Both the position numbers and the translations under genes were made by a program. Below are positions 15,500 to 23,782 of a stretch of DNA of 39,249 bases, one piece after another (position 1 is the stretch's first letter; every line of letters begins with the position of its first letter). The notes beneath the pieces were generated by a model. That model saw only the letters and a list, made by a program, of their open reading frames with translations, was not told where the DNA came from and made no database searches. This DNA is from G020348385 sp964580235 (GTDB lineage: Bacteria > Acidobacteriota > Aminicenantia > Aminicenantales > Aminicenantaceae), in NCBI GenBank assembly GCA_964580235.1, contig CAZOJY010000022.1, forward strand, positions 1 to 39,249. The letters are read 5' to 3'.

Positions 15500-16648
15500 A
15501 TGGTCATGAAAAAAGGTGTCCTGTCAGTTCTCCTCTCAGCTCTCCTTGTTTTAATGGTTGGCCCTTTTCTCCATTCTGGATCAAGCATCCAAACTCTCAA
15601 GGGAATTACCAGCAGTAAAATGTGTAAAAAATGCCACGAAGAAATATTCGGTGAGTGGAAAAACGCCATGCATTCTATGTCCATGGACGATCCGATATTT
15701 AAAGCCTCATACATGCAGGCATATTTCGGCACCGCTGGTTCGGCAAAATTCGAATGTCTGCAATGTCATGCTCCCTTCACTCTCATGAATAAGGATTATG
15801 ATCTCACTAAAGATATAACACAAGAAGGAGTCTCTTGTGACTTCTGTCATTCTGTAAAAGAAGTTCACCCGGGCAATAAATCTAATCCGTTCGTTTTTGA
15901 TCTGGGAAATACCAAAAGAGGGCCTCTTTCGAACACATCGTCTCCCGCTCATGATACCGAGCCGTCTTCTCTTTTTAAATCTTCAGAACTCTGCGCGGGT
16001 TGCCATGAATACACAAACGAAAGAGAAGTCACCATACTGGGAACGTATTCTGAATGGAAACAAAGTCCGTATCCAGGGGAGAATACACAATGTCAGAACT
16101 GTCACATGCCTTTGATTCCGGGAAGGACAGTGCGTGAAAAAATCAAGAAGTCGGCCCAGAAACAAATCAATCTGCATGCGATCTCAGCCGGCCACTCAAC
16201 GGAGCAGCTTCAAAAGGCATTGGATGTCAAAATAACAAAGGCAGACATAGTGACAGATTTTATCAATGTGGAAGTGGATGTAACTAACGTCGGTTCGGGC
16301 CATGTGGTTCCGACTGGAATACCGACCCGGAACCTGATCCTTCTGGTTGAGTTAAAAACTCCTAACGAATATTTTGTACAGCAGCGAGTTTATCAGCGAC
16401 TTTTAGTAGACGAGCAGGGAAATTTGCTGAGTGAAATTTACGATATCTTTAAGAATGCCGCGAAAGTCTCATTAGACACCAGATTGAAGCCCAGAGAAAC
16501 GCGAACCGAACGGTTTGTCTTTGCCGTGCCTAAGAATAAAAAAATAACAATATCAGCCCGCGTTGAATATCTTTATAAGGCAAAGGTCTTGAGCCCGACA
16601 GAAATGCGGGTCAAAATGGCAGAAGATAAAAAAATCATTTCGAGATAA
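15500..16648 (+). CDS. Pentaheme cytochrome c554-like protein with C-terminal beta domain
   Basis: The 382-residue protein has a signal peptide (about 1-29) and five CXXCH motifs: CKKCH, CLQCH, CDFCH, CAGCH and CQNCH, all before residue 215. 'GEWKNAMHSMSM' after the first heme is typical of the c554/multiheme family in which this His-rich helix carries distal ligands. The C-terminal third, beginning near 'VEVDVTNVGSGHVVPTG', is beta-rich and heme-free, an arrangement seen in other secreted members of this family. An ideal AGGAGG (15489-15494) precedes the ATG. It lies 74 bases after the tetraheme gene and may share its transcript. Its 3' end overlaps that of the opposing response-regulator gene by 14 bases. 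The substrate is unknown; electron carrier or oxidoreductase are both possible. Confidence 0.8.
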   Translation: MVMKKGVLSVLLSALLVLMVGPFLHSGSSIQTLKGITSSKMCKKCHEEIFGEWKNAMHSMSMDDPIFKASYMQAYFGTAGSAKFECLQCHAPFTLMNKDYDLTKDITQEGVSCDFCHSVKEVHPGNKSNPFVFDLGNTKRGPLSNTSSPAHDTEPSSLFKSSELCAGCHEYTNEREVTILGTYSEWKQSPYPGENTQCQNCHMPLIPGRTVREKIKKSAQKQINLHAISAGHSTEQLQKALDVKITKADIVTDFINVEVDVTNVGSGHVVPTGIPTRNLILLVELKTPNEYFVQQRVYQRLLVDEQGNLLSEIYDIFKNAAKVSLDTRLKPRETRTERFVFAVPKNKKITISARVEYLYKAKVLSPTEMRVKMAEDKKIISR

Positions 16649-18032
16649 ATGTACGCATTTCTTTTGAGTTTATTTCGTATTTTTTGATTTTATATCTCAA
16701 GGTGTCTCGTGTGATTTTTAAAAACTTTGCGGCTTGAGATTTGTTTCCCTTTGCTTTTTTTAGAGCTTCTTTTAACATCCCCTTTTCCATTTCTTCTAAA
16801 GAAAGATTCTCCGTCGAGGACTTTTCAGGGATGCGTTTTGCAGATTCCAAAGGGTTTTTGTTTAATTGAATAGGGAGATTGTTGACCGTTATCAGGGATT
16901 TCTCTTCGAAGATCATGGCTCTTTCCACGGCATTTTTTAGCTCCCGCACATTTCCCGGCCAGGCGTATTCCAAAAAAAGTTTTTCAACATCTGGCGTTAA
17001 ACCTTTAATCTCCTTTCTGAAATTTGCGTTGTAATGGGAGATGAAATGCTGTGCGAGGGGAAGGATATCAGATTTTCTATCTCGGAGAGAAGGAATCAAA
17101 ACTGGGCATACGTTCAATCTGTAATAAAGGTCAGTCCTGAATTTTCCGTCCTCACAGGCCGTCTCCAGGTCTTGATTCGTTGCAGCGATGACTCTGATAT
17201 CGACTTCTATGTCCTTTAATCCTCCCACCCGTTTAAAGGTTTGTGTCTCAAGGAAACGCAAAAGCTTCGCCTGAAGATTGAGGTTTAGAGTGCTGATTTC
17301 ATCCAAAAACAGCGTTCCCTCTTCCGCCAGCTCCACCAGGCCCTTTTTCCTCTGTTTTGCGTCGGTAAAAGCCCCTTTTTCATAGCCGAAAAGTTCACTC
17401 TCGAGGAGATTCTCAGGAATGGCAGAGCAGTTAATGGCCAAGTATGCGGATGGATGCCGGTGACTCAAATGGTGTATGCTTTGGGCGAGCAGGTCTTTTC
17501 CAGTGCCGCTTTCTCCCTGCAATAAGATGATGGAAGCTTTGCTCACAGCGATTTTTTTTACCATTTCGAGCACATGTTTCATCATTTTGGAGACAGCGAC
17601 AATCTGGGAGGGATCGAACTGCTTTTTCTCTCGTTCTCGATAAAAAGCAATTTCCTTTTTTAATGATGCCGTTTCCAAGGCATTTTTTATGGCATTCCGG
17701 AGTTTGCTGTCGTTTATAGGTTTTGTGATATAGTCATAAGCCCCCCGGCGCATAGCGGTAACGGCATCATCGATGACGCCGTAGGCAGTCATCATGATCA
17801 CCGGGAGCTCCGGATGTTTTTTTTTAAGTTCATTTAATAAATCTGTCCCTTTCCAGTCGGGGAGTTTCACATCTAGCATCACCAAGTCCGGGGCTTCTTC
17901 TTCGGCCGAAAGAAGGGCCTTTTGCCCGCTTTCTGCCTCGTTTACACTGAAATTCCATCCCTTCAATTTCTGGCTCAGGCTCCAGCGAAGCAATTTTTCG
18001 TCGTCAACGATCAAAACTTTTTTTCTTCTCAT
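16635..18032 (-). CDS. NtrC-family response regulator, sigma-54 activator (partner of heme-motif kinase)
   Basis: A 465-residue protein with three domains. The receiver (1-120) has the acidic pair Asp10/Asp11, phospho-acceptor Asp54 and the 'TKP' lysine. The AAA+ domain has Walker A 'GESGTGKD', Walker B 'GTLFLDEIS' and a sigma-54 contact loop that reads GAFTDA instead of the usual GAFTGA. A Fis-type helix-turn-helix ('GNKSQAAKFLKITRDTLRYKI') is at the C terminus. It would be phosphorylated by the kinase encoded just upstream (ATGA overlap) and activate sigma-54 promoters. Its targets are not evident; the cytochrome genes on either side are candidates, but the only clear sigma-54 promoter in the window is at 23640-23655. 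Confidence 0.93.
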   Translation of the reverse strand: MRRKKVLIVDDEKLLRWSLSQKLKGWNFSVNEAESGQKALLSAEEEAPDLVMLDVKLPDWKGTDLLNELKKKHPELPVIMMTAYGVIDDAVTAMRRGAYDYITKPINDSKLRNAIKNALETASLKKEIAFYREREKKQFDPSQIVAVSKMMKHVLEMVKKIAVSKASIILLQGESGTGKDLLAQSIHHLSHRHPSAYLAINCSAIPENLLESELFGYEKGAFTDAKQRKKGLVELAEEGTLFLDEISTLNLNLQAKLLRFLETQTFKRVGGLKDIEVDIRVIAATNQDLETACEDGKFRTDLYYRLNVCPVLIPSLRDRKSDILPLAQHFISHYNANFRKEIKGLTPDVEKLFLEYAWPGNVRELKNAVERAMIFEEKSLITVNNLPIQLNKNPLESAKRIPEKSSTENLSLEEMEKGMLKEALKKAKGNKSQAAKFLKITRDTLRYKIKKYEINSKEMRTFISK

Positions 18033-19522
18033 GATTGATTTCCTTGGCGAAAGACGGGGAGCCGGATATAAAAAGTTGTCCCCACATTCTCAGTGCTTAT
18101 GACTTCTATTGATCCGTTGTGTGCTTTTATTATGTTTTTACAGATTGAAAGCCCGAGGCCAGTCCCTCTTTTTTTTGTCGTAAAAAAAGGCTGGAACACT
18201 TGAAGAATCTGCTCCTTTTTTATCCCTTGCCCATTGTCCGAAAAGATGATCTCCAGTTCGGTTTTATTTTTTTCCTGGAGTTCGATGGAAATTTCCCCTT
18301 TTTTATCGATGGAAGAGATGCTGTTTAAGATCAAATTTAACAGGACTTCCTGGATCTTGTCGGCATCCATAAAGGCAAGTTTCTCGTTGTCCAGGGGACG
18401 GAGATGAAAACGAATATCTTTGCTGTTCATATGAGATTTGGCCAGCTTGACAGCGTTGTGGATGCATTCATTAGGATTGACCAGGCTCATTATCATTTCT
18501 TTAGGTTTGGCGTATACGAGCAAATCCTGTATGACTTTGTTGATTTTTTCGATCTGAAACAGCATTTCTATTAATATTTCTTTTTTTGGGTCTGATTCCT
18601 CTGTCCTCTGGATAAAGATTTCCAATGCGCCTTTCATCCCGGCCACAGGATTCTTGATTTCGTGAGCCAGGCCTGCTGCCAGCTCTCCAATGGATGCAAG
18701 GTGTCCTGCTTTTACCATTTGTCTGTTATAAAGTTCTTCGACTTTGTGGTTGGCCTCTTTTAGCTTTTTCACCATCTCTTGGAAACTGATTGCCAGGCTG
18801 CCTATTTCATCCGATTTGTACGAGGAAAACGAGATGTCAAGATTGCCTTCCTGGACTTTTTTCATCTTGTTTTTCAATTTTGATATGGGGCGATTGATCA
18901 ATCTCTCAAAAAGACGGATAATGATAAAAGCCAAAGTACCCATGGCAAAAAGGCCGATGATAATACCCTGAATTTGGCTTTTTTTTAGGACAGAAGCAGC
19001 CGAGGCATAATCAATGCTGACATCCAGGATGCCGTTGTATTTTATCTTTGCGTCATGACATCCAAAACATTCTTTTCTGTTATCAATGGAACGAAATTCC
19101 TGAATCCTGGATTGCTGCTTGATAAAGTAAGTGCTGGTTTGATTTTCAGCGGAGAGAAAATGAATCAAATTATCTTTGGTACCGGGATCCACAGACGTGC
19201 CGTTCTCGGCTGCCGCTGAGGAACGCAGGACCTCCCCTTGAGGGGTAAGAATCCTGATTTTAATAATATCGGTCGTGGATGCAATATTGGTCAACACCGT
19301 TTGGACCTCTTCTGTTTTCCCTGCTCTCATCGAAGAAAAAATGCTGTTCTCGATCATGGAGCTCAAGAGTTCAGCTTTTTGCTGGCTCATTGTATAGATG
19401 ACATTTTTCTGCACACTGAAATAGAGGAATGTGACGATAAGGCCGGTAAGCCCTCCGATCACAGCCACATGAAGGATGATTTTTCCCTTGAGTTTCCAAT
19501 CTTTGAGATGCAGATTAATCAT
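18029..19522 (-). CDS. Sensor histidine kinase with a c-type heme motif in its periplasmic domain
   Basis: The 497-residue kinase has a first membrane helix (about 15-35), a periplasmic domain, a second helix (about 185-203), HAMP (about 205-258), a HisKA domain with phospho-acceptor His287 in 'LAHEIKNP', and an ATPase domain ending with 'GTGLGLSICKNII'. The periplasmic domain contains CFGCH at residues 152-156, close to the second helix, followed by a beta-rich 'YNGILDVSIDY'. A covalently bound heme there would let the kinase sense redox state, NO, CO or O2. It overlaps the regulator gene by four bases and has its own promoter (19556-19584). No good Shine-Dalgarno is visible before the ATG. 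The kinase is certain; heme attachment is inferred. Confidence 0.9.
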   Translation of the reverse strand: MINLHLKDWKLKGKIILHVAVIGGLTGLIVTFLYFSVQKNVIYTMSQQKAELLSSMIENSIFSSMRAGKTEEVQTVLTNIASTTDIIKIRILTPQGEVLRSSAAAENGTSVDPGTKDNLIHFLSAENQTSTYFIKQQSRIQEFRSIDNRKECFGCHDAKIKYNGILDVSIDYASAASVLKKSQIQGIIIGLFAMGTLAFIIIRLFERLINRPISKLKNKMKKVQEGNLDISFSSYKSDEIGSLAISFQEMVKKLKEANHKVEELYNRQMVKAGHLASIGELAAGLAHEIKNPVAGMKGALEIFIQRTEESDPKKEILIEMLFQIEKINKVIQDLLVYAKPKEMIMSLVNPNECIHNAVKLAKSHMNSKDIRFHLRPLDNEKLAFMDADKIQEVLLNLILNSISSIDKKGEISIELQEKNKTELEIIFSDNGQGIKKEQILQVFQPFFTTKKRGTGLGLSICKNIIKAHNGSIEVISTENVGTTFYIRLPVFRQGNQS

Positions 19523-19555
19523 AGGAGTTTTATATTTCTTTAGAATTCCATAGAT

Positions 19556-19584
19556 ATTATAGGGTAAGTGGAGTTAACTGACAA
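19556..19584 (-). promoter_or_regulatory. Sigma-70-type promoter for the heme-motif kinase/regulator pair
   Basis: On the minus strand, TTGTCA (19584-19579) and a perfect TATAAT (19561-19556) are separated by 17 bases. The predicted start of transcription is about 30 bases before the kinase ATG at 19522. Confidence 0.6.
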
Positions 19585-19710
19585 TCAGGAATATTGATTT
19601 TTTGCCTGCCTTCGGTATTTTTTTTGTAATTAACGTCTTTGAATTGGGTGAATGATCTCTACAAAGTGAATTTGGGCCGGAATAGGTTTAAACGAATAAA
19701 CAGGAGTCAT

Positions 19711-19827
19711 ATGCGGATTTTTGACTGGCTGTATTGCGCAACAGCTCGATTTGACATTTTTTGTGATGGGTTGTTAAAATCTAACCGTTTTTACAGATAT
19801 AACAGAATAACGAGGAAAAGTATATAA
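19711..19827 (+). CDS. Possible 38-residue small protein before the PhnD-like gene
   Basis: An ATG at 19711 follows AGGAG (19702-19706) by four bases and opens a 38-codon frame ending in TAA at 19825-19827, one base before the ATG of the binding-protein gene. The peptide is rich in Arg and aromatic residues and has two Cys. The stop-start arrangement would suit translational coupling. Against it, the predicted promoter of the downstream gene (19751-19780) lies inside this frame, and a transcript from there would not include the small start codon. Confidence 0.2.
   Translation: MRIFDWLYCATARFDIFCDGLLKSNRFYRYNRITRKSI
19751..19780 (+). promoter_or_regulatory. Sigma-70-type promoter for the PhnD-like/kinase/regulator operon
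   Basis: A perfect TTGACA (19751-19756) and TAAAAT (19775-19780) are separated by 18 bases. Transcription would begin near 19787, about 40 bases before the ATG at 19829. Housekeeping expression of the sensor system is therefore likely. Confidence 0.65.
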
Positions 19828-19828
19828 C

Positions 19829-20764
19829 ATGAAAATGCTGAAGCTTTGCCTGGGGCTAAGCCTGGTCATTGTTCTGGTCGGTCTTTCATGCAAAAAAAAT
19901 GGCGATGAGCAACGCATAAACGTCGATTTATCTAAAAAAGTACAAATCCATAACATAACCAATGGTGAAAATCCTCCGTTGACTGCAGCGGTTTCAGCTA
20001 TGATGTCACCGGAAGATAATTTCTATTATTACAGCAGACTCTTTGAATACCTTTCATCGCAGATGGGACGCAGTATCCAGTTTAAACAGAGAAAAACCTA
20101 TGGCGAAATTAATGATCTGCTCCAGTCCGGAGATCTGGATTTCGCCTTCATCTGTTCCGGTGCTTATATTGAAGCAAAAAGGGCATTTAATGCTGAGATT
20201 CTTGCGGTTCCTCAGGTGGACAACCGGACCTATTATTTTGCATACATCATTGTTCATACAGATTCTGGCATAAATAGTTTTGCTGAATTAAAGGGGGCAA
20301 GATTTGCATTCACCGATCCTTTATCCAACACGGGATGTTTATATCCCCGCTATCTCGCAGCAAAAGAGGGGCAGTCATTTAAAGATTTTTTTCATGAAGT
20401 TGTTTATACATATTCCCATGATAATTCCATTCAGGCCGTCGAAAATCATGTGGTGGACGGGGCCTCTGTCGACAGCCTCATCTTTGATCAGATAAAAGCA
20501 ACTCATCCCCAAAAAGTCTCTTATGTGAGGATCATTGTGAAATCCGATCCGTTTGGCATACCTCCTTTTGTTGTTCATCCGGATTTTGATTCCGAACTCA
20601 AAAAAGAAATTCGGGCGGCGCTCCTCGGCATGAATCAGAACAAAAAGGGAAGAGAGATTTTGTCGCAACTGGAATTCGACTGTTTTGTCCGAAGCAGCGA
20701 CAAGGAATACGATTCAATTCGGGAGATGAAATCATTTTTGAATAAGCCTGATAATGGGAATTAG
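19829..20764 (+). CDS. PhnD-like periplasmic binding lipoprotein, AioX-like sensor component
   Basis: The 311-residue protein has a lipoprotein signal ending in 'VGLSC' (Cys21) and the two-lobe binding-protein pattern of the phosphate/phosphonate PhnD family: 'DLDFAFICSGAY' (residues 102-113), 'FAELKGARFAFTDPLSNTG' and 'DPFGIPPFVVH'. No ABC transporter genes are near; the next gene, overlapping by 11 bases, is a histidine kinase. This is the design of AioX/ArxX-type three-component systems, where a PhnD-like protein binds an oxyanion and signals to the kinase. Cys109 sits in the ligand-pocket loop, near where AioX has its functional Cys. The start is ATG 19829, with GAGG about 13 bases upstream, which is slightly long. 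The family is clear; the ligand is unknown. Confidence 0.85.
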   Translation: MKMLKLCLGLSLVIVLVGLSCKKNGDEQRINVDLSKKVQIHNITNGENPPLTAAVSAMMSPEDNFYYYSRLFEYLSSQMGRSIQFKQRKTYGEINDLLQSGDLDFAFICSGAYIEAKRAFNAEILAVPQVDNRTYYFAYIIVHTDSGINSFAELKGARFAFTDPLSNTGCLYPRYLAAKEGQSFKDFFHEVVYTYSHDNSIQAVENHVVDGASVDSLIFDQIKATHPQKVSYVRIIVKSDPFGIPPFVVHPDFDSELKKEIRAALLGMNQNKKGREILSQLEFDCFVRSSDKEYDSIREMKSFLNKPDNGN

Positions 20765-22196
20765 GAATCTTTTTTCTAAGCTCAGGACAAAATTCATTGT
20801 CGCAATCGTCATAGTTGTGGCAATATTTGGCATGTTGAATATTTATTTTAACCAACAGAGCACCTACAAGGCTCTCCTGAATGAACTGGAAAAAAAGAGC
20901 GTATTTTTTGCGCAAATCCTTGCGGAACAAAGTGTGCAGTTCCTGCTCTACGAGGATTTGATTTCACTACAGCAGCTGATCGATCGGGCCAAAGAAAGTT
21001 ATAAAAATGTGGCTTATTGTTTTATAACGGATGGCCAAAATCACGTCATCGCTCATACCTTTGCTTCCGGGTTCCCTGTCCAACTTCTCGATGCCAATAA
21101 ACTGCAGATGGACCAGACATCCCGTATCCAGGTTATTTCAGATGAAAACAACAATCGTTACAGAGATGTGAGCGTGCCGATTCTGGAGGGAAAACTGGGC
21201 TTCCTTCGAATAGGTATGGAGGAGAAAAGCATTGTGCAAGCAACAAATAGTGTTGTTTTTGTGCTGACAGCAATGGTCTTGGGCTTTTTGTTGATTGGCA
21301 TTGCTGGTGCCGTCATTTTTGCCCACTGGATAACGAATCCAATTTCGAAGATAACTAGAGCTTTTGAGACCTTGAACCTTGATCAGGAATTCGAACCTCT
21401 CCACATAAAAACCGGGGATGAGATCAACATTTTAGCCGACAAATTTAACGAAATGATGGCCAGGCTTCAAAGAACGCATTCGGAGCTGACACGAGCTCAA
21501 AATAGCCTTATTCAATCTGAAAAATTGGCTGCGGTTGGCACACTTGCTTCCGGACTGGCGCATGAAATCAGCAGCCCTTTAGCAGGTTTAAAGAATTGTT
21601 TAATCCGGATAATGGCGAATCCAGGTAAAGACGTTATCAACAGGTATTCCAATTTGATGATGACGGCCGTTGAAAAAATAGAAAATGTCGTTTCAGCTCT
21701 TTTAGGTTTTGCACGACAGGACGACATTCATTATGAACCATTCTCATTGAATAAGGCCATCAAAAGTGCGCTTTCCTTATTGTCTTTCAGGCTTGAGAGG
21801 GCCAATGTATCCGTTGAAATGCGGCTGGATAATAATGCGAAACTCTGTACGGGGGATTCTCATCATATCGAACAGGTCATTGTCAACCTCATTATTAATG
21901 CGGTGGATGCGATGCCAAAGGGGGGAAGGTTACATATTAGTTCCAATTTTCAAAGTTCAACAGGTTGCTTCCGAGTGAAGGATAATGGAATCGGAATCTC
22001 CCCGGAAAATATTAAAAAAATTTTTGATCCTTTTTTCTCCACAAAAGAGCCGGGGAAAGGCACTGGTTTGGGTCTCGCTGTCTCTTATAATATCATAGAA
22101 AAACACAGGGGCCGTATTTCGGTCGATAGCCAGCTCGGCAGGGGGACTGCCGTTGAGGTTTATCTGCCTCTTCATTCAAATAAAAAAGGAAAATGA
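20754..22196 (+). CDS. Sensor histidine kinase of the PhnD-like three-component system (AioS-like)
   Basis: A 480-residue kinase with a first membrane helix (about 13-32), a periplasmic Cache-like sensor domain (about 33-162), a second helix (about 165-190), HAMP (about 190-243), HisKA with His270 in 'LAHEISSP', and an ATPase domain with 'DNGIGIS' and 'GKGTGLGLAVSYNII'. Its start overlaps the PhnD-like gene and its stop overlaps the regulator gene (ATGA), so the three proteins are made together. The periplasmic domain would receive the ligand state from the binding lipoprotein. Weak ribosome-binding sequence before the ATG suggests coupling to the upstream gene. Confidence 0.93.
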   Translation: MGIRNLFSKLRTKFIVAIVIVVAIFGMLNIYFNQQSTYKALLNELEKKSVFFAQILAEQSVQFLLYEDLISLQQLIDRAKESYKNVAYCFITDGQNHVIAHTFASGFPVQLLDANKLQMDQTSRIQVISDENNNRYRDVSVPILEGKLGFLRIGMEEKSIVQATNSVVFVLTAMVLGFLLIGIAGAVIFAHWITNPISKITRAFETLNLDQEFEPLHIKTGDEINILADKFNEMMARLQRTHSELTRAQNSLIQSEKLAAVGTLASGLAHEISSPLAGLKNCLIRIMANPGKDVINRYSNLMMTAVEKIENVVSALLGFARQDDIHYEPFSLNKAIKSALSLLSFRLERANVSVEMRLDNNAKLCTGDSHHIEQVIVNLIINAVDAMPKGGRLHISSNFQSSTGCFRVKDNGIGISPENIKKIFDPFFSTKEPGKGTGLGLAVSYNIIEKHRGRISVDSQLGRGTAVEVYLPLHSNKKGK

Positions 22197-23533
22197 ATAT
22201 ACTGATCGTCGAAGACGAAGACATCCTGCGCATTTCCATCGGAGATGACCTGAAAGAAGCCGGGTTTGATGTCTCATTGAGCAAAACTCCTTTGCTCGCC
22301 TTGCATCTGTTGGACAAAGAAGCATATGAGGTGGCTGTTCTGGATTATAAAATGCCCGAGATGAACGGGATCGAACTGTTGAAAAGAATCAAACAGAAAC
22401 AGCCGGAGTGTGAGGTTATCATCATGACGGCCTTTGGAACGATTCAAAATGCGGTTGAGGCCATGAAAATTGGAGCCTATGATTTTATAACAAAACCTTT
22501 TTCTAACAATGAACTCATTTTGACGCTGGGCCGGATTGCAGAAGTCCACGCCTTAAAAAAAGAAAATATTGAGCTCAAGGAAAAATTAATAGAAAGACAC
22601 CATTTTTATAATATCATCGGAAAGAGCAAGCCTATGAAACAGATTTTTGATTTGTTGGAAATTGTTGCCCAATCCAGCAGCTCAGTTCTTATCACGGGAG
22701 AAACCGGCACAGGCAAGGAAATGGTGGCCGATGCGATCCATTATTCAGGCATCAGAAAAAAAGGACCTTATATAAAAGTGAGTTGTGCCCTGCTTTCAAA
22801 GGATATATTGGAGAGCGAACTTTTTGGACATGAGAAAGGAGCCTTTACCGGCGCTGTGACTGATAAAAAAGGAAGGTTTGAGCTTGCGGATGGGGGGACG
22901 ATCTTTCTGGATGATGTGGACGATATCCCTTTAACTCTCCAGGTCAAACTGCTGAGAGTCCTTCAAAATAAAGAATTTGAGCATGTTGGGGGAACAGATA
23001 CGATCAAAGTAGATGTCAGGATTCTTGCTGCCTCAAAAGAGAATCTTTTGGAAAAGGTCAAAAAAGAAGAATTCCGAGAAGACCTCTATTATCGCTTAAA
23101 CGTTGTTCCTATTCACATCCCTCCATTAAAAGAAAGAAAAGAAGACATCCCGTTGCTGCTGGAGGAATTTGCAAAGAGATATGCAGCAGAAAAAAAAATA
23201 AAGATCACAAGACAGGCGCTGGATTGTTTATTTAACTACAGCTGGCCTGGAAATGTCAGAGAATTAAAGAATCTGGTAGAAAGACTGGCTTTAACCGCAC
23301 CAGGGGAGGATATCACTCCGTCATTGTTCCCGTCTGAGATTATGCGCGAAGACATCAGTCCGGAAGAGGTCAAAGCAGATGGAGATTCCTTTGATGACGT
23401 CATGAGCACTATGGAATTAAAGCTTCTCAAGCAGGCCTTAGATGTTGCAGGAGGGAACAAGGCCAAAGCAGCAAGACTTCTTAAATTAAAGTTATCCACA
23501 TTCCGGAGCAAAATAGAAAAATACGATTTATAA
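22193..23533 (+). CDS. NtrC-family response regulator, sigma-54 activator (AioR-like)
   Basis: This 446-residue protein has a receiver domain with phospho-acceptor Asp51 ('VLDYKMP'), an AAA+ domain with Walker A 'GETGTGKE', an intact GAFTGA loop in 'HEKGAFTGAVTDKKGRF' and Walker B 'GGTIFLDDVD', and a Fis-type helix-turn-helix at the C terminus ('GNKAKAARLLKLKLSTFRSKI'). It is encoded as the third gene of the binding-protein/kinase/regulator operon. A strong sigma-54 promoter with possible upstream activator sites lies just downstream, in front of the decaheme operon, which is the obvious target. The start overlaps the kinase stop by four bases. Confidence 0.95.
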   Translation: MNILIVEDEDILRISIGDDLKEAGFDVSLSKTPLLALHLLDKEAYEVAVLDYKMPEMNGIELLKRIKQKQPECEVIIMTAFGTIQNAVEAMKIGAYDFITKPFSNNELILTLGRIAEVHALKKENIELKEKLIERHHFYNIIGKSKPMKQIFDLLEIVAQSSSSVLITGETGTGKEMVADAIHYSGIRKKGPYIKVSCALLSKDILESELFGHEKGAFTGAVTDKKGRFELADGGTIFLDDVDDIPLTLQVKLLRVLQNKEFEHVGGTDTIKVDVRILAASKENLLEKVKKEEFREDLYYRLNVVPIHIPPLKERKEDIPLLLEEFAKRYAAEKKIKITRQALDCLFNYSWPGNVRELKNLVERLALTAPGEDITPSLFPSEIMREDISPEEVKADGDSFDDVMSTMELKLLKQALDVAGGNKAKAARLLKLKLSTFRSKIEKYDL

Positions 23534-23535
23534 CA

Positions 23536-23582
23536 CGATTTCGCTGTTTTTGACGAAATTTCGCATGTGAGAGCCGTTCTCA
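23536..23582. promoter_or_regulatory. Candidate upstream activator sites for the NtrC-type regulator
   Basis: ATTTCGC occurs at 23538-23544 and again at 23558-23564, exactly 20 bases (two helical turns) apart. The second copy is part of a perfect CGAAATTTCG palindrome (23554-23563). The first is part of CGATTTCG, an imperfect dyad. A third dyad, TGAGA-N5-TCTCA, is at 23568-23582. The centre is about 85-125 bases before the predicted sigma-54 start, the usual place for enhancer sites. ATTTCG and CGAAAT could also pair as a hairpin ending the upstream operon, but no T-run follows. Confidence 0.45.
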
Positions 23583-23639
23583 AAAAGTCCACACAATGTA
23601 ACACACCTGTTTGCAAGAAGTTAGGCTGCTTTGTTATTG

Positions 23640-23655
23640 TGGCATCTTTCTTGCT
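23640..23655 (+). promoter_or_regulatory. Sigma-54 (RpoN) promoter of the extracellular molybdoenzyme operon
   Basis: The sequence TGGCAT-N5-TTGCT has the invariant GG (23641-23642) and GC (23653-23654) ten bases apart and differs from the TGGCAC-N5-TTGCW consensus at one position. Transcription would begin near 23666, about 117 bases before the decaheme cytochrome ATG. An NtrC-type activator gene ends about 100 bases upstream, so regulation by that protein is likely. Confidence 0.8.
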
Positions 23656-23782
23656 TACGCAGAGATGTGTCTTCTTGTTTTCAAAACACGTGTTCTAGAG
23701 CTCGACTCCGCACACATTCGACCATGGCTTTTTTGTGGTGCGCCGGGGCTTATTAAGGATATTAAAAAAAGGAGAAGCTCAC

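Larger units (their letters stand above)
19523..19828. other. Divergent regulatory gap, 306 bases
   Basis: This A+T-rich gap lies between two divergently transcribed signalling operons. It contains a sigma-70-type promoter on each strand (19556-19584 minus, 19751-19780 plus) and a possible 38-codon reading frame (19711-19827). No sigma-54-type element was found. Confidence 0.6.
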
